A DNA stretch of 64,000 bases from Cyanophora paradoxa (Eukaryota > Glaucocystophyceae > Cyanophorales > Cyanophoraceae): contig QPMI01000113.1 in the NCBI GenBank assembly GCA_004431415.1, forward strand, positions 124,001 to 188,000. Direction: 5' to 3'. Both the position numbers and the translations under genes were made by a program. Below are positions 43,545-53,134 of this stretch, in pieces. Each line of letters opens with the position of its first letter. The first letter of the stretch is position 1. The notes under the pieces are model-generated. The model saw nothing but the letters and a program-made list of their open reading frames with translations. It searched no databases and was not told where the DNA came from.

Positions 43545-46500
43545 ATGGAACGTGAATTGCTGCGAGCTGAGATCCGAGCCGTGGCTCAGAATCTATATGA
43601 ACGTGGCTATTTGCATAAGGCATTTTGGGGTTCGTTGATCAGGGAAACACACGATGGAACGCAAGTGCCCACATTGAGATCGGATTTGGCGATTTTGCTT
43701 CGTTTAAGTGCCACGAATCCACCAGCACGAAAGCTGGGAAGGCCAGGAGTAGCGGGGCATTTTGCACGAGAGCAGGAGGCACGTCTAGTTGCAGAGGGAG
43801 CAAATGAGCAGTTCGAGGGAATTCCAGAACTATTCCAGGAGCCCGAGAATCAAGTAGGCGAATTCGACGAGATATTAGCTGAAATCGCACGTCATTATAC
43901 ACATCGCGCATATCCAGGACTGCGATTTACGAAGGACACATTGGATATAGAGCCGACGACATCGCAGGATAGGGTCAAAGAATTGACGCTAGCTTTTCTG
44001 CAGGAGCTTCGTGTTCCCGAGAGGATTGGCTCGAGTATCATTGTGCGCTTCCGATTCACGCAAATGCAAATGTACCGGACGCAACTCGTAACAATTGAAG
44101 ATAACACGATGCAGACGTTACTTGCTAATATCGGAGAGAAGATGGAAAGATGGATGTTCGACCAACAGCCGTATGAGAGCGGTGATATCTGGGAAGTCGG
44201 GCAAATCGAAGTTTTAATTGCCGAAAATGCAGCTGGTGCTTTAGGAAACGTCCCGAAGTTGCCGTTTGGTGGGAAGGCTTTGACGATGAACAAAATCTAC
44301 TGTCCTATATCCGCCGAAGACAATTGCGTGCTTGAGTGTTTTGAATACGTTAAACTGGACCCCGGGCGTTTGGGATTGGATAGAATTTACAAGAAGCTTC
44401 AGAGAGTCGATTACAATTCAATTCGGGCTCGGCTCAGATTATCAAAAGGAATGATATCGATTGACGTAGCTACGATTAAGAACCTAAGTTCTCACTACAG
44501 GATCGACGCAAGTGTTTTTGAGTGGAAGGAAAATAAATTCGCCCTGCTATTTGGAACCGAGAATGGGTACACAAAACGTGCGTATCTGTGTGCTGTCGAC
44601 GCTCACTGTTATCTAATTAAAGACCCCAGAACCTGCGATATGGAGAAATGCAGAGCCTGTGGAAGGATGCAGCACGAGATCGCGAAGCACAAAGAGACGT
44701 GTAAATTTTGCTTCAAATGTCGGTGTGCTTATAATCCAAACGAGGATCACTCGACTAAATGTTCTGAATCGATTCGTAACAAGAGCGTGATCGAGAGGAA
44801 GATCAAGCAGTGTGAACCCGAAACCGTTTTTACAGCTCTCAGGAGTGTTTTAGCTGCTGATTTCGAAACGTTTGCTTCAAATGGAAAAAGCCACGTTCCA
44901 TATGCAGTTGGTGTGGATATTGTTAGAGAAGGCGAAATCATAGGGACGAATGAATTTTCAGGAGAACAGACGTTGAACCAGTTTATGCAGTGGCTTGACA
45001 ACTGGAAAGATAAAACGACGCTGGTATTTTTCAATGGCTCTGGATTCGATTTGATATTTATATATCGCTGGCTCGTTGAGAATCGTCCGGACAGCAAGGT
45101 GACTGTTATGCGATCTTCGGGAAAGATCAAGAGTATGAAATGGAAGACGTTAGCAGGTGGTGAGTTTACTAGTTTCGACCCGTGTTTGCACATACAGAGC
45201 TCATTGAAGCAAGCCGTCAAAGACTATGAATGCACAACGCAGAAGGGGGACTTTGATCACAAATTGATAAAAACCTGGGATGACGTGGAAAGACATCGTG
45301 AGTCCTGGAGTGAGTATCTTCGAGCTGACGTGCGTTCATTGACAGAGCTATATATGAGTTATGCAAGAACGTGCTTTGAGATGTTTAGCATTAATGTGAA
45401 TTCACAAAAGACACTCACAGCAAGTGCGATGGCATTTCAGATTCACAGGCAGTTGATGAAGGCTGACGTTCATTTGCCGAAATATAAAGAGGATCAGGTC
45501 TTCCGTCAGGCAATTTACGGGGGCCGCTGCTTGCCATTCAAGCGTAAATTCAAATCGAAGGGACCTGACGATTATTTGGTGGATCTAGATGTCGTTAGTT
45601 TATATCCGACTGCAATGTATGAGAACTATTTTCCGACGGGTAAATTTCAACATATAATAGATACGGCTAAACTAGAGCGATTCAGGACACTGATGCTGGG
45701 CCGTAAGATGGAGCAGCTATTTATTGCCCGGATCAGTGGAAACATCCCGCAGGATTTGACGCTGAGTCCACTTCCACGACACGAGTCGAATTTGGGCTGG
45801 TCAAACCTGAAACCAATCGAAAAAGAAATGTACACGTCGGTGGATTTATACAGGGCTTTAGCGTTGGGGTTTGAGATCACAGAAGTTCACGAAGTTTACC
45901 TATTTGAGGGTAAGGACCGAATGTTTAAAGATTATATTGAGAAGCTCTATTGTTTGAAAGCCCGTTCAAGGAAAGGTACGGCTCAGTATGCTACGTCTAA
46001 GATTCTACTGAATGGGCTTTACGGTAAGTTTGCACAGCGTCCAGTAATCGAAACGACGGAACTTGTATCAGACTACAAACGTTTCAAGGAAATACAGAGG
46101 GCATCGACAATTACAGATATTGATATAGAGAGCGATACCAGGATGTATGTGACGTATGAGATTCCCGAAAACAGGCGTGACTTTTGTGTATCAAAACCCT
46201 GCTTCGTAGGAGCATTTATATTGAGCTATAGCCGTGAGATTATGGACCGGGTTTTAATTAAAATGAACTCGTACAGGGATCCCGCTGCGATGCCGTGGTA
46301 TACAGATACAGATAGTATGATCGTGCATAGAAAGTATGCGGCTCTCTTGCAGGACTGTATGAAGCAGCCGTACTCTGTGGAAGGGTTGTCTGAAGAGGAA
46401 GCGAACAAGACGATTTGCGAAAAAGAACTAGGCAGACTTGACTATGATATCAAGGGTAAGATTGTGGAGGCGTATTTCGTCGGACCGAAAGTATACTGTT

Positions 46501-46877
46501 GCTATTTTATTCAAGCAAACGGGGAGGCAGATCTGCACGTCAGAGCGAAGGGAATTCCACAGAGCTGGGTAGAAGAGAACTGGTTACCAGACAAAGAGAA
46601 ACCGATGGAGAGGAAGGGGGCCCTCGAAAGTCGCGTTACCTTGGAAGCGTTTAGTAACATGCTCGAGCATCATTACCAGCCGAAGTGCACGGTCGAATCA
46701 AAACTTGCTCGGGTTTTTAAACCGAATACAAAGCAACGTCAAGCTGGTATCGAATTCAGCTCGATCATTCAAATACCGTTTTCCCGCATTCTAAACAAGA
46801 CCGAGTATACGAAGCGAAAGATAATACCGGATGAATATTATACGACGGTTCCTCATGAATACTGCGGAGCAGATTAA
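43545..46877 (+). CDS. Protein-primed family B DNA polymerase (PLV)
   Basis: 1,110 residues from ATG at 43545. Replicates the viral genome. A Cys/His-rich segment near residues 365-410 (CRACGRMQHEIAKHKETC, CFKCRC) precedes an intact 3'-5' exonuclease: Exo I ADFETF (about 437), Exo II FFNGSGFDLIF (about 495), Exo III YLRADVRSL (about 590). Polymerase motifs follow: A DLDVVSLYP (about 681), B KILLNGLYGKF (about 818), C YTDTDSMI (about 920). There is no endonuclease VII module, unlike the polymerase at 1.2 kb. The N-terminal 350 residues are not recognised and could include the terminal-protein region. The 3' end overlaps the integrase start by 23 bases, suggesting coupled expression. Confidence 0.92.
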   Translation: MERELLRAEIRAVAQNLYERGYLHKAFWGSLIRETHDGTQVPTLRSDLAILLRLSATNPPARKLGRPGVAGHFAREQEARLVAEGANEQFEGIPELFQEPENQVGEFDEILAEIARHYTHRAYPGLRFTKDTLDIEPTTSQDRVKELTLAFLQELRVPERIGSSIIVRFRFTQMQMYRTQLVTIEDNTMQTLLANIGEKMERWMFDQQPYESGDIWEVGQIEVLIAENAAGALGNVPKLPFGGKALTMNKIYCPISAEDNCVLECFEYVKLDPGRLGLDRIYKKLQRVDYNSIRARLRLSKGMISIDVATIKNLSSHYRIDASVFEWKENKFALLFGTENGYTKRAYLCAVDAHCYLIKDPRTCDMEKCRACGRMQHEIAKHKETCKFCFKCRCAYNPNEDHSTKCSESIRNKSVIERKIKQCEPETVFTALRSVLAADFETFASNGKSHVPYAVGVDIVREGEIIGTNEFSGEQTLNQFMQWLDNWKDKTTLVFFNGSGFDLIFIYRWLVENRPDSKVTVMRSSGKIKSMKWKTLAGGEFTSFDPCLHIQSSLKQAVKDYECTTQKGDFDHKLIKTWDDVERHRESWSEYLRADVRSLTELYMSYARTCFEMFSINVNSQKTLTASAMAFQIHRQLMKADVHLPKYKEDQVFRQAIYGGRCLPFKRKFKSKGPDDYLVDLDVVSLYPTAMYENYFPTGKFQHIIDTAKLERFRTLMLGRKMEQLFIARISGNIPQDLTLSPLPRHESNLGWSNLKPIEKEMYTSVDLYRALALGFEITEVHEVYLFEGKDRMFKDYIEKLYCLKARSRKGTAQYATSKILLNGLYGKFAQRPVIETTELVSDYKRFKEIQRASTITDIDIESDTRMYVTYEIPENRRDFCVSKPCFVGAFILSYSREIMDRVLIKMNSYRDPAAMPWYTDTDSMIVHRKYAALLQDCMKQPYSVEGLSEEEANKTICEKELGRLDYDIKGKIVEAYFVGPKVYCCYFIQANGEADLHVRAKGIPQSWVEENWLPDKEKPMERKGALESRVTLEAFSNMLEHHYQPKCTVESKLARVFKPNTKQRQAGIEFSSIIQIPFSRILNKTEYTKRKIIPDEYYTTVPHEYCGAD

Positions 46878-47979
46878 GCAAGCTTATTACGATCCGGAGA
46901 AGGGTTTACAGTCAGCGAACAAGCTAGCGAAACGTCTAAATTTGCCCCTAGCTCGGGTCCAGGAGGTTTTGCAGAAGCTAAGTACGGCGCAGCGGTTCGC
47001 GAAACCGGAGAAGGAGACCCCAATGACTAGTGTGACTTACGACGAGGCCGAGAAGTTTTATCAGCTCGATTTGATCGACGTGAGCGCCTATGCTAGAAAA
47101 AACAAAGGCGTCCACTTTATTATGAACGCTGTAGACGTGGTTACTCGCAGAGCCTATAGCGTCCCAATGAAAACGAAAACAGAGGGAGCTATACTGAAAG
47201 CGTTGCAGAATATAATCGATGAAATGCCGTCAAAACCAGATATCATACAAACAGATAACGAATTCAAGGCTACGACGACATATCTATTAAAGCAGCAGGG
47301 CATTATTCACAATACAGGGGATCCTCGGAGACCGCAGGCAAATGGTAAAATTGAACGATTTAACGGGACTTTGAAACGAATAATCGGCAAATATATGGAG
47401 GCATTTGATACGGATCGATACATTGACGAGCTACCGAAATTTTTGAAGAATTACAATAGTTCGGACCATCGTGTGATTGGGATGACGCCCGATGATGCTG
47501 CCGAGCACCCGGCAAAGGCGTTAGCTCAAGGCGATTTGCAGCGGGAAACCTACGAGCAAGCACATTATGTCAAGGAAGCCTCATTCAAAATCGGAGACCG
47601 TGTACGAGTTAAACTATCGAAATCCACGTTTGATAAATCAAATAAACCGAACTACTCGGCGGCGATTTATACGATCGAATCGATTGGAGGTTACGGTCCA
47701 CTTTTGAAGTTCACGTTGACTGGTTATGAGGGTCCACCAGTGACGTATCAAAAATTGCTGAAGGTTTCCGCAAGTTCGGAGATTCGACGACCTGGGCAAG
47801 CTATGGGCAGAGCATTGGCAAAACGAAAGCAGGCTCTAAACCTAATGCACGAGAACCTCGACAAAGCCCAGTTTCAAAAAGAAAAGAAACTAGCACGTCT
47901 GCAGAATCAGTTGCTAGTGAGCGGGACGAGTGCGCTAGCTCGGGGAGCAAACACACGGCTCAGGCAGCGGGGACAGTGA
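46855..47979 (+). CDS. Polinton-type DDE integrase (PLV)
   Basis: 374 residues from ATG at 46855; an in-frame ATG at 46831 would overlap the polymerase further. N-terminal helix-turn-helix-like region (DPEKGLQSANKLAKRLNLP), then the retroviral-type catalytic core with D in FYQLDLIDV, D in IIQTDNEFKA and E in GKIERFN. A C-terminal SH3-like beta segment (GDRVRVKLSKSTFDK to VTYQKLLKV) and a basic tail follow. It would have carried out the insertion into the LINE. It differs strongly in sequence from the integrase at 5.4 kb. Confidence 0.92.
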   Translation: MNTAEQIKQAYYDPEKGLQSANKLAKRLNLPLARVQEVLQKLSTAQRFAKPEKETPMTSVTYDEAEKFYQLDLIDVSAYARKNKGVHFIMNAVDVVTRRAYSVPMKTKTEGAILKALQNIIDEMPSKPDIIQTDNEFKATTTYLLKQQGIIHNTGDPRRPQANGKIERFNGTLKRIIGKYMEAFDTDRYIDELPKFLKNYNSSDHRVIGMTPDDAAEHPAKALAQGDLQRETYEQAHYVKEASFKIGDRVRVKLSKSTFDKSNKPNYSAAIYTIESIGGYGPLLKFTLTGYEGPPVTYQKLLKVSASSEIRRPGQAMGRALAKRKQALNLMHENLDKAQFQKEKKLARLQNQLLVSGTSALARGANTRLRQRGQ

Positions 47980-48271
47980 TTCCAGCAGTCTTCAACGTTG
48001 ATTCAAGGACAGCAATTCGGTTCATTATACGAGAGTGATATTTTTTCGATGCTTCATAATGCTTCTCTTTATGGGCTGATTGATATTTGCTGCTGTGCTC
48101 AATGTGTCTTTTGCGGTATTCAGGGTCAGAGGAATATCTCCGTCGATGATACTCTGCTTTCTTAGCACGTCTCATTGCGAGAATCTCTGGTGTCACTTCG
48201 ATAGGCTTACGGCCAGGTTTACGTTTCGTTTGTTTCACGGCGGTTTCAATGTTAGCGTAACTGCCTTCCAT
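47960..48271 (-). CDS. Small basic protein, possible DNA-binding
   Basis: 103 residues from ATG at 48271. Very rich in Lys, Arg, His and Tyr, with an AT-hook-like KRKPGRKPIE near residue 15 and RRRYSSDPEYRKR in the middle, ending in a short Leu/Ile helix. The 3' end overlaps the integrase tail by 20 bases, tail to tail. It could condense or bind viral DNA, or act as a regulator; no family recognised. Confidence 0.65.
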   Translation of the reverse strand: MEGSYANIETAVKQTKRKPGRKPIEVTPEILAMRRAKKAEYHRRRYSSDPEYRKRHIEHSSKYQSAHKEKHYEASKKYHSRIMNRIAVLESTLKTAGITVPAA

Positions 48272-48358
48272 GTTCCTCTCAATATATAGAATCGCATTTT
48301 ATTTAAATAGAAAAATCGCGCCAAATCCCATGATTTATAATCTTTCTTTAGTTTTAAA

Positions 48359-48673
48359 ATGGAAACCACCTCTGAGCGACGAAGCATCCCCACGATTCGA
48401 TTTGGCAAATATAAGGGAATGACTCATCTAGAGATAACATACCAAGATCTTGATTATGCGAAATACTTGACGGGATGGAAGGACTTACGAGAGTACGATC
48501 GCAAACAATTCGAGAAATCTATTGAACTATTAAGGAACACATCCCGCGACACCGTGAGAGTTCAAGTAGAAAAAGAGAGGGCGATTAGGATAGAGCAAGC
48601 AAAACGTGTGGATTACAAACCTGAGATCTACGACCCGATTGATGATTTGCCGGACTTCCCACCTGCTGCTTAA
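48359..48673 (+). CDS. Small protein with FGKYKG motif
   Basis: 104 residues from ATG at 48359. The N-terminal half, RFGKYKGMTHLEI then DYAKYLTGW, resembles the short FGKYKGK...YLxW module found in phage and bacterial proteins of the DUF3820 type, sometimes next to exonuclease domains. The remainder is charged helix with a Pro-rich end. Function unknown. Confidence 0.65.
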   Translation: METTSERRSIPTIRFGKYKGMTHLEITYQDLDYAKYLTGWKDLREYDRKQFEKSIELLRNTSRDTVRVQVEKERAIRIEQAKRVDYKPEIYDPIDDLPDFPPAA

Positions 48674-48694
48674 GTTTGATATAAAGAAATCGCG

Positions 48695-49276
48695 ATGATA
48701 TATTACAAAGAAAGCAGGATGGAAATCCCGGATGGTGCGATCAGTGTGCCGATCGGCGGAATTGTCAATGGACGTCGTGCTATTGTGACTTATGCAATTG
48801 TGAGCCAAATTGATGCAGAGAGAGTGCTCGAGAAGAAATGGTGTCTTGATAAATATGGGTATCCTAGAACAGGTATCAAAAAGGACAATGGAAAAACAAC
48901 AACGATTAATTTGCATCAGTTTGTTCTCGGGAATACTGAAATAGGTTTCTCTATCGATCATATCAATCATAATAAACTCGATAATCGCCGTGAGAATCTT
49001 CGTCTTGCAACTGGGAGACAGCAGCAGCTGAATCAGAACCGTCGAGTATCTAACACGTCTGGTTTTATCGGTGTTAGCTTCAAAAAAGAAAACAACAAAT
49101 GGCAAGCTAATTTTATGATCAACGGGTCACAGAAACACATCGGTCTATTTTCTACCGCTGAACTCGCAGCTAGAGCTCGCGACATATATGCTATTGAACA
49201 CACATCGGAGGCCGATCGGCCGTTCCTACAAATGAATTTCAGAACCTCACCTTCTTTCCACCGAGGGCATTTCTGA
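48695..49276 (+). CDS. HNH endonuclease with AP2 DNA-binding domain
   Basis: 193 residues from ATG at 48695. HNH core: LHQFVLG, IDHINHNKLDNRRENLR (about residues 70-108). AP2-like domain: SGFIGVSFKKENNKWQANF to IGLFSTAELAARARDIYAI (about 128-180). This two-domain layout is common in phage and algal-virus homing endonucleases, which cut DNA lacking their gene and spread by repair. As a free-standing gene in a PLV it may be a selfish passenger. Its 3' end overlaps the convergent gene at 49239 by 38 bases. Confidence 0.85.
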   Translation: MIYYKESRMEIPDGAISVPIGGIVNGRRAIVTYAIVSQIDAERVLEKKWCLDKYGYPRTGIKKDNGKTTTINLHQFVLGNTEIGFSIDHINHNKLDNRRENLRLATGRQQQLNQNRRVSNTSGFIGVSFKKENNKWQANFMINGSQKHIGLFSTAELAARARDIYAIEHTSEADRPFLQMNFRTSPSFHRGHF

Positions 49277-49931
49277 GTTTCGCCAGATCCGAGTTAGCTT
49301 CGACGTCATTCGGCTGACCGGATTTTACTTTTTGATCGTCAACTGCCTGTTTGCCCTTCTCCTCCTCGTTAGCAATATATTTAACATCCGGTTTGTCGAT
49401 GGGGCGAAGTTTATACATCTCGCTTCGTAGCATAGATTTAATTCGCTCTTTCTCTTTCTTGTCCTTGACGAACGATTCGACGCTAGCGGACCTGGACTCC
49501 AGCTCGTTCACCTTAGCTAGTAGCGTGTCGTAGCGGTCGTCAGACAAGCTGCCTCGGGCTGCGCCCTTTTTCCACGAACTATCATTCTGAGGTTTAGCCA
49601 ACTTGGGGCCAGTGTAAGTCGCTTCGCTAGCAAGAGCCCGGATTACTTTCATAGCATCCTCGTCGATTTCACCGGAATTCATATCCTCCAACGTTTTGAG
49701 CTGTTGCTTTCGGTCATCCGTAGCGGATGCTTTAGAAGTAGCACCTGCAATTGTACGAGCTAGTTGGGGCTGAATCGTTGGCTGAGAGCTGCTCTCACCG
49801 GAGGGGGAGCTCACTGCTAGGCCCCCAGTGACTCCGGATTCTTGCTCCGCTAATTCCGAAGGAGGTATTTCACTCTCTCGCTCGAGGCGAGCTCGGGTTC
49901 GTCTAAAACCAGCTTTTGGAACGCCGCGCAT
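49239..49931 (-). CDS. Unknown PLV protein, likely virion or core component
   Basis: 230 residues from ATG at 49931. The basic N-terminus (MRGVPKAGFRRTRARLERES) is followed by a Ser/Gln/Thr-rich disordered stretch and a charged helical C-terminal half with coiled-coil character. No catalytic motif. It directly follows the packaging ATPase (6 bases apart) and is part of the minus-strand block ATPase-capsid-penton, so a structural role is plausible. Not recognised as the adenain-type protease. Confidence 0.6.
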   Translation of the reverse strand: MRGVPKAGFRRTRARLERESEIPPSELAEQESGVTGGLAVSSPSGESSSQPTIQPQLARTIAGATSKASATDDRKQQLKTLEDMNSGEIDEDAMKVIRALASEATYTGPKLAKPQNDSSWKKGAARGSLSDDRYDTLLAKVNELESRSASVESFVKDKKEKERIKSMLRSEMYKLRPIDKPDVKYIANEEEKGKQAVDDQKVKSGQPNDVEANSDLAKLRNALGGKKVRF

Positions 49932-49937
49932 CTTGTA

Positions 49938-50687
49938 TTATCTAAGAAGAAGATATTTAAAATTCTTCTTTTTTAGATCTGTCTTAGCGGAGACGTTCTT
50001 AGGCTCTTCCTCTTTTTTAACCCACTTTGAAAACGTAAATTTCTTATCCTCTTGAGCTTTATCTACGCCCCAGACAGCGTCATATTTAGTATCGTCGAAC
50101 ACGATGGCCTGATAGTCTTTAGCGTGGGTTTGGAACATATTGAAGAACTCTTGTTTCGGCAGATGCGAGAATTCACGGAAGATCGATTCGAATTCGGTTT
50201 GATTTGAATAACTAAAGAAAAAACAATAGTCAGAGTTGCTACGAATCGTTTGAGATAATCCGGTTAGCTTCTGAGTCATTAGGACCGTCGATATATTGAA
50301 GTGACGACCCTGCGTAAACAATCTGTTGACCTCTTTTGAATGTTTTAGGTCAACCGTGTCGCTAGCACTGACTAGATCGTCCAGCACCAGCAGTATTTGT
50401 GGCGTCGGTTTTTTGGCAATTTTTAGCTTTCGTTGCTGATCGATAATCCCCTCAACTATGCTGGGTTCGAAATCACTATAGACGTTAGAGGAGATCCCTG
50501 AGTATTCGCCGTTGAAGCTTGTAGCACTGAAGACGTAGACTGAATCGATTCTAGGGTATAGCAACCTCAAAAGGTGACGCGTGCAATAGAACGTTTTCCC
50601 CGAATTGGATTTACTTATGAAAATGGCCTTGAACGGTATTCGCATATTACTGGCGTCAAACTGCACCAGGTTGGAGGAAGCAGACAT
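49938..50687 (-). CDS. DNA-packaging ATPase (A32/FtsK-HerA type)
   Basis: 249 residues from ATG at 50687. Walker A FISKSNSGKTFYC (about residues 25-37), Walker B ILLVLDDLVSA (about 98), and a downstream TVLMTQKLTGL segment typical of the sensor strand. The size and architecture match the A32-like ATPases of Polintons, PLVs and large DNA viruses, which pump the genome into capsids. It lies immediately downstream of the capsid gene on the same strand. Confidence 0.88.
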   Translation of the reverse strand: MSASSNLVQFDASNMRIPFKAIFISKSNSGKTFYCTRHLLRLLYPRIDSVYVFSATSFNGEYSGISSNVYSDFEPSIVEGIIDQQRKLKIAKKPTPQILLVLDDLVSASDTVDLKHSKEVNRLFTQGRHFNISTVLMTQKLTGLSQTIRSNSDYCFFFSYSNQTEFESIFREFSHLPKQEFFNMFQTHAKDYQAIVFDDTKYDAVWGVDKAQEDKKFTFSKWVKKEEEPKNVSAKTDLKKKNFKYLLLR

Positions 50688-50735
50688 ACCTGTTTATCTG
50701 CTGACATTTAAAAAAAATAATCGCGGAGTTGCGAG

Positions 50736-52133
50736 CTAGAGATTGACCCTGCGGAGACCAGAGGCATCCACGATGAGAACAGAGTGCATCAGAGCGCGGA
50801 CCTGGACGACGTAACGAGCAGTAGAGCTGTCAGCAGGGTTATACAGGGTCAGGAACGCTGAACTGGAGTTCGTCAGGTCTACGTAACCACTCTGAGAGGC
50901 ATTCTGCACCGATTTATCCCCGGCTAAACAGAAGGGGAGGCCGGACAGCACGAAGCGGTTCTGCTGCGGGTCCATGTTCGAGCACTTGAAACGGTCCGCT
51001 ATGAGCTCAGCTCCTTGAAGAAGGGACACTGGTTCGTTCGAGAAGAGACGCTGGCCGTTGAGCTCGACGGTGAAAGTAATCTCTTTATCGTTTACCAGAG
51101 TCTTAAGAACAGAATGAGCGCCAGTGTTGACTCCGACTGCAGCAGCATCACGGATAGAGATAAAGAGGCCGTAAACGAGACCTGAGATTTGACTGAGATT
51201 GATACGGGTAGGAGCGCTCTTAGCGGCGAAAGCCACGTTTTGGACGTCGGCATATCCAATATCAGTTGCGGGAATCGCGATGCCGCTAGACTTGACCTTT
51301 TCGATTACGGAGGCGAATGTGGCCTCATCGGTATTGACCATGTAAGCAATGAGTCGAGGGCTAGTCATTGTAGGAGCAGACGGGGTAGTTGCTGAAATAG
51401 CTGGGGTCGGATTTAGACGAGCATTAGCGATCGTTCCAGCTATTACGGTTGGAAGAGCATCGCTCGTGGGAATTCCATCATCAGCAGTAGTAGCGCCGGC
51501 TACGGCATTTACTGTGAGAGTGCGACTGCCGTAGCTAGTTTCGACGTAGCCCTCGGTGCGGGCACGGAACCAGACATCGACGACAATCTCGCCGGACAGG
51601 GCCCCAATCGGAAGCATGCTCCCCTCCCAAGGCACAGGCACTTTAACCGTGAACGTGCCTCCCCCTCGGTTGCTACCTTGCACTGGGGCTCCGTGGGTCC
51701 AGCCGCCGCTCCGGAAATTCTTTTTCAGGGTGGCCTCGTCGTTAGCAATCAGGGGGTAGTGAACTAGGAAATCCTCAGGCACCACGTAGGAGTAACTCCC
51801 GTACTTAATCTCCAGACGCTTCACGAGAGCCCCCACTGAGCGCAAATAGCCGTTTCGAATCAGATCCGTGTCGGTGGCAAACGCCGTCAATTCGGGGAGA
51901 GTGAACTGGAGCTCTAAGCCCTGGCAGAAATTGTAGCGGGGTAGGTAGAAACTGACGCGATTTCCAAACGCATCTGATACGTCGTTGCTGGGATTGATCG
52001 TGACGCGAATTGGCTTGGTTTGGGATGAGAGTCCCAGCATGAGCTCATTTGAGAGGAAGAACGCTTTCGCGTCCTCAGGGGTTGTGAGCAGCTCTTTCAA
52101 GCTAAGGCGCTGCAGATTTGTTGTGACGTCCAT
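50736..52133 (-). CDS. Major capsid protein, double jelly-roll type (inferred)
   Basis: 465 residues from ATG at 52133; the frame is open further to 52172 but only with a TTG there. Beta-rich throughout with few charged helices. The segment KVPVPWEGSMLPIGALSG then VDVWFRART near residue 185 corresponds to the strand-loop-strand 'LP(L/I)xAL' signature of PLV and Polinton capsid proteins. The C-terminal half contains a second beta-rich repeat (LNGQRLFSNEPVSLLQGAEL, FVLSGLPFCLAG). Length, composition and position between ATPase and penton-like gene support the call; it rests on pattern recognition, not alignment. It would form the hexameric (trimeric double-barrel) capsomers of an icosahedral virion. 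Confidence 0.75.
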   Translation of the reverse strand: MDVTTNLQRLSLKELLTTPEDAKAFFLSNELMLGLSSQTKPIRVTINPSNDVSDAFGNRVSFYLPRYNFCQGLELQFTLPELTAFATDTDLIRNGYLRSVGALVKRLEIKYGSYSYVVPEDFLVHYPLIANDEATLKKNFRSGGWTHGAPVQGSNRGGGTFTVKVPVPWEGSMLPIGALSGEIVVDVWFRARTEGYVETSYGSRTLTVNAVAGATTADDGIPTSDALPTVIAGTIANARLNPTPAISATTPSAPTMTSPRLIAYMVNTDEATFASVIEKVKSSGIAIPATDIGYADVQNVAFAAKSAPTRINLSQISGLVYGLFISIRDAAAVGVNTGAHSVLKTLVNDKEITFTVELNGQRLFSNEPVSLLQGAELIADRFKCSNMDPQQNRFVLSGLPFCLAGDKSVQNASQSGYVDLTNSSSAFLTLYNPADSSTARYVVQVRALMHSVLIVDASGLRRVNL

Positions 52134-52168
52134 GCTTTGATTTAACTCAGAGAAAATAAATTTGACTC

Positions 52169-53110
52169 TCAATTTGCCGATCCGACGTAGGGCCAGATTT
52201 CCTTAGTTTTACGTCTCAGATTCAGTTTAGCGAGCTCCTTAACTGGATCGCAGTTGGGCTCATCATCTCCGTAGTGTATTTCAAACGTCAGATAAATAGG
52301 GGATTCTATGAGGGCTAAACTCTGTCCCGAGTCTAGGACCTCGATCGTGAAGCTCTTGAGATCAGTACGCGAGTAAAAATATTTACTAATTGGTTGGCTC
52401 TCCGTGGAATCAAAGAAAACGGTCTCTCCTTGTTTGAGCTCTTGCGGAATCGATATACGTGCAAAGTAGCTGACTCCTAAGGGGCAGTGAATTAAATCTC
52501 CGAGCTCGGCCACTCTCAGGTACACATGGCTATCTGGGGTGCTGTCGATCGCAGTGAATCCTGTGATCACGTCCAAAAGTGGCGCAAGGCTAACGTTCTT
52601 TGAATATATCGGTAGGATGGATGGTAGCCCCAGTAAGCGAGCTGTCCTTTGAGCCCTCTCCAGTGCTTGATAGTTTCGAATTTCCTCAGAGCCTGGTTCA
52701 CCCTCTGGGACTACCAAAGCGATTTTGAATTCACCAGCTCGTTCAAAAACGATGCGAGCCGCAGCAGTGTCGTAACGGCATGAGATATCAGAGCCATCTA
52801 TTGCTAATAGATCATTTATCTCCGCGCTCAGAGATGCAGACGTGTAATTGTCTCCGGGAATTGTGATATGATCCCAGGGCACGTAGTCGCCGTTATGATA
52901 CCTGGAATAGTACAGATGAGTCTTGAACGTCATATCTAGAGTAGCAATCTCGGCGGGCACGGACTGCATAGTGTTCGGTATTTCTGCCTGCAGCAGCCTC
53001 ACCTGCTTTACAGCTTCGTAGCCTCTAGGGAGGGTCACCTTGAAAAGGCTTGGTCCTGTCTCCAGGGAGTCCGCCATGGTTGAGATAATTCCAATTATTT
53101 CGACCGGCAT
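52169..53110 (-). CDS. Penton-like minor capsid protein
   Basis: 313 residues from ATG at 53110 (a second ATG at 53077 is possible). The N-terminus FKVTLPRGYEAVKQVRLLQAEIPNT and the later IPGDNYTSASLSAEIND match the pattern of single-jelly-roll minor capsid proteins in Polintons, PLVs and some giant-virus relatives (lipid-free vertex proteins). The 3' end precedes the capsid start by 35 bases. It shares the VRL-xQAEI motif with the divergent gene at 53135, which indicates an ancient duplication. Confidence 0.75.
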   Translation of the reverse strand: MPVEIIGIISTMADSLETGPSLFKVTLPRGYEAVKQVRLLQAEIPNTMQSVPAEIATLDMTFKTHLYYSRYHNGDYVPWDHITIPGDNYTSASLSAEINDLLAIDGSDISCRYDTAAARIVFERAGEFKIALVVPEGEPGSEEIRNYQALERAQRTARLLGLPSILPIYSKNVSLAPLLDVITGFTAIDSTPDSHVYLRVAELGDLIHCPLGVSYFARISIPQELKQGETVFFDSTESQPISKYFYSRTDLKSFTIEVLDSGQSLALIESPIYLTFEIHYGDDEPNCDPVKELAKLNLRRKTKEIWPYVGSAN

Positions 53111-53134
53111 TTTAATTATGTAATCGAAAAAGAA
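53111..53134. promoter_or_regulatory. 24-bp divergent gene start region
   Basis: Only 24 AT-rich bases separate two divergent ATGs, so both genes' start signals must overlap here or lie inside the opposite gene. Confidence 0.45.

Noticed and set aside
50736-52172. Start of the capsid gene at 52172
   Set aside because: That codon is TTG; the first ATG in frame is 52133 and gives a sensible N-terminus without overlapping the neighbour.
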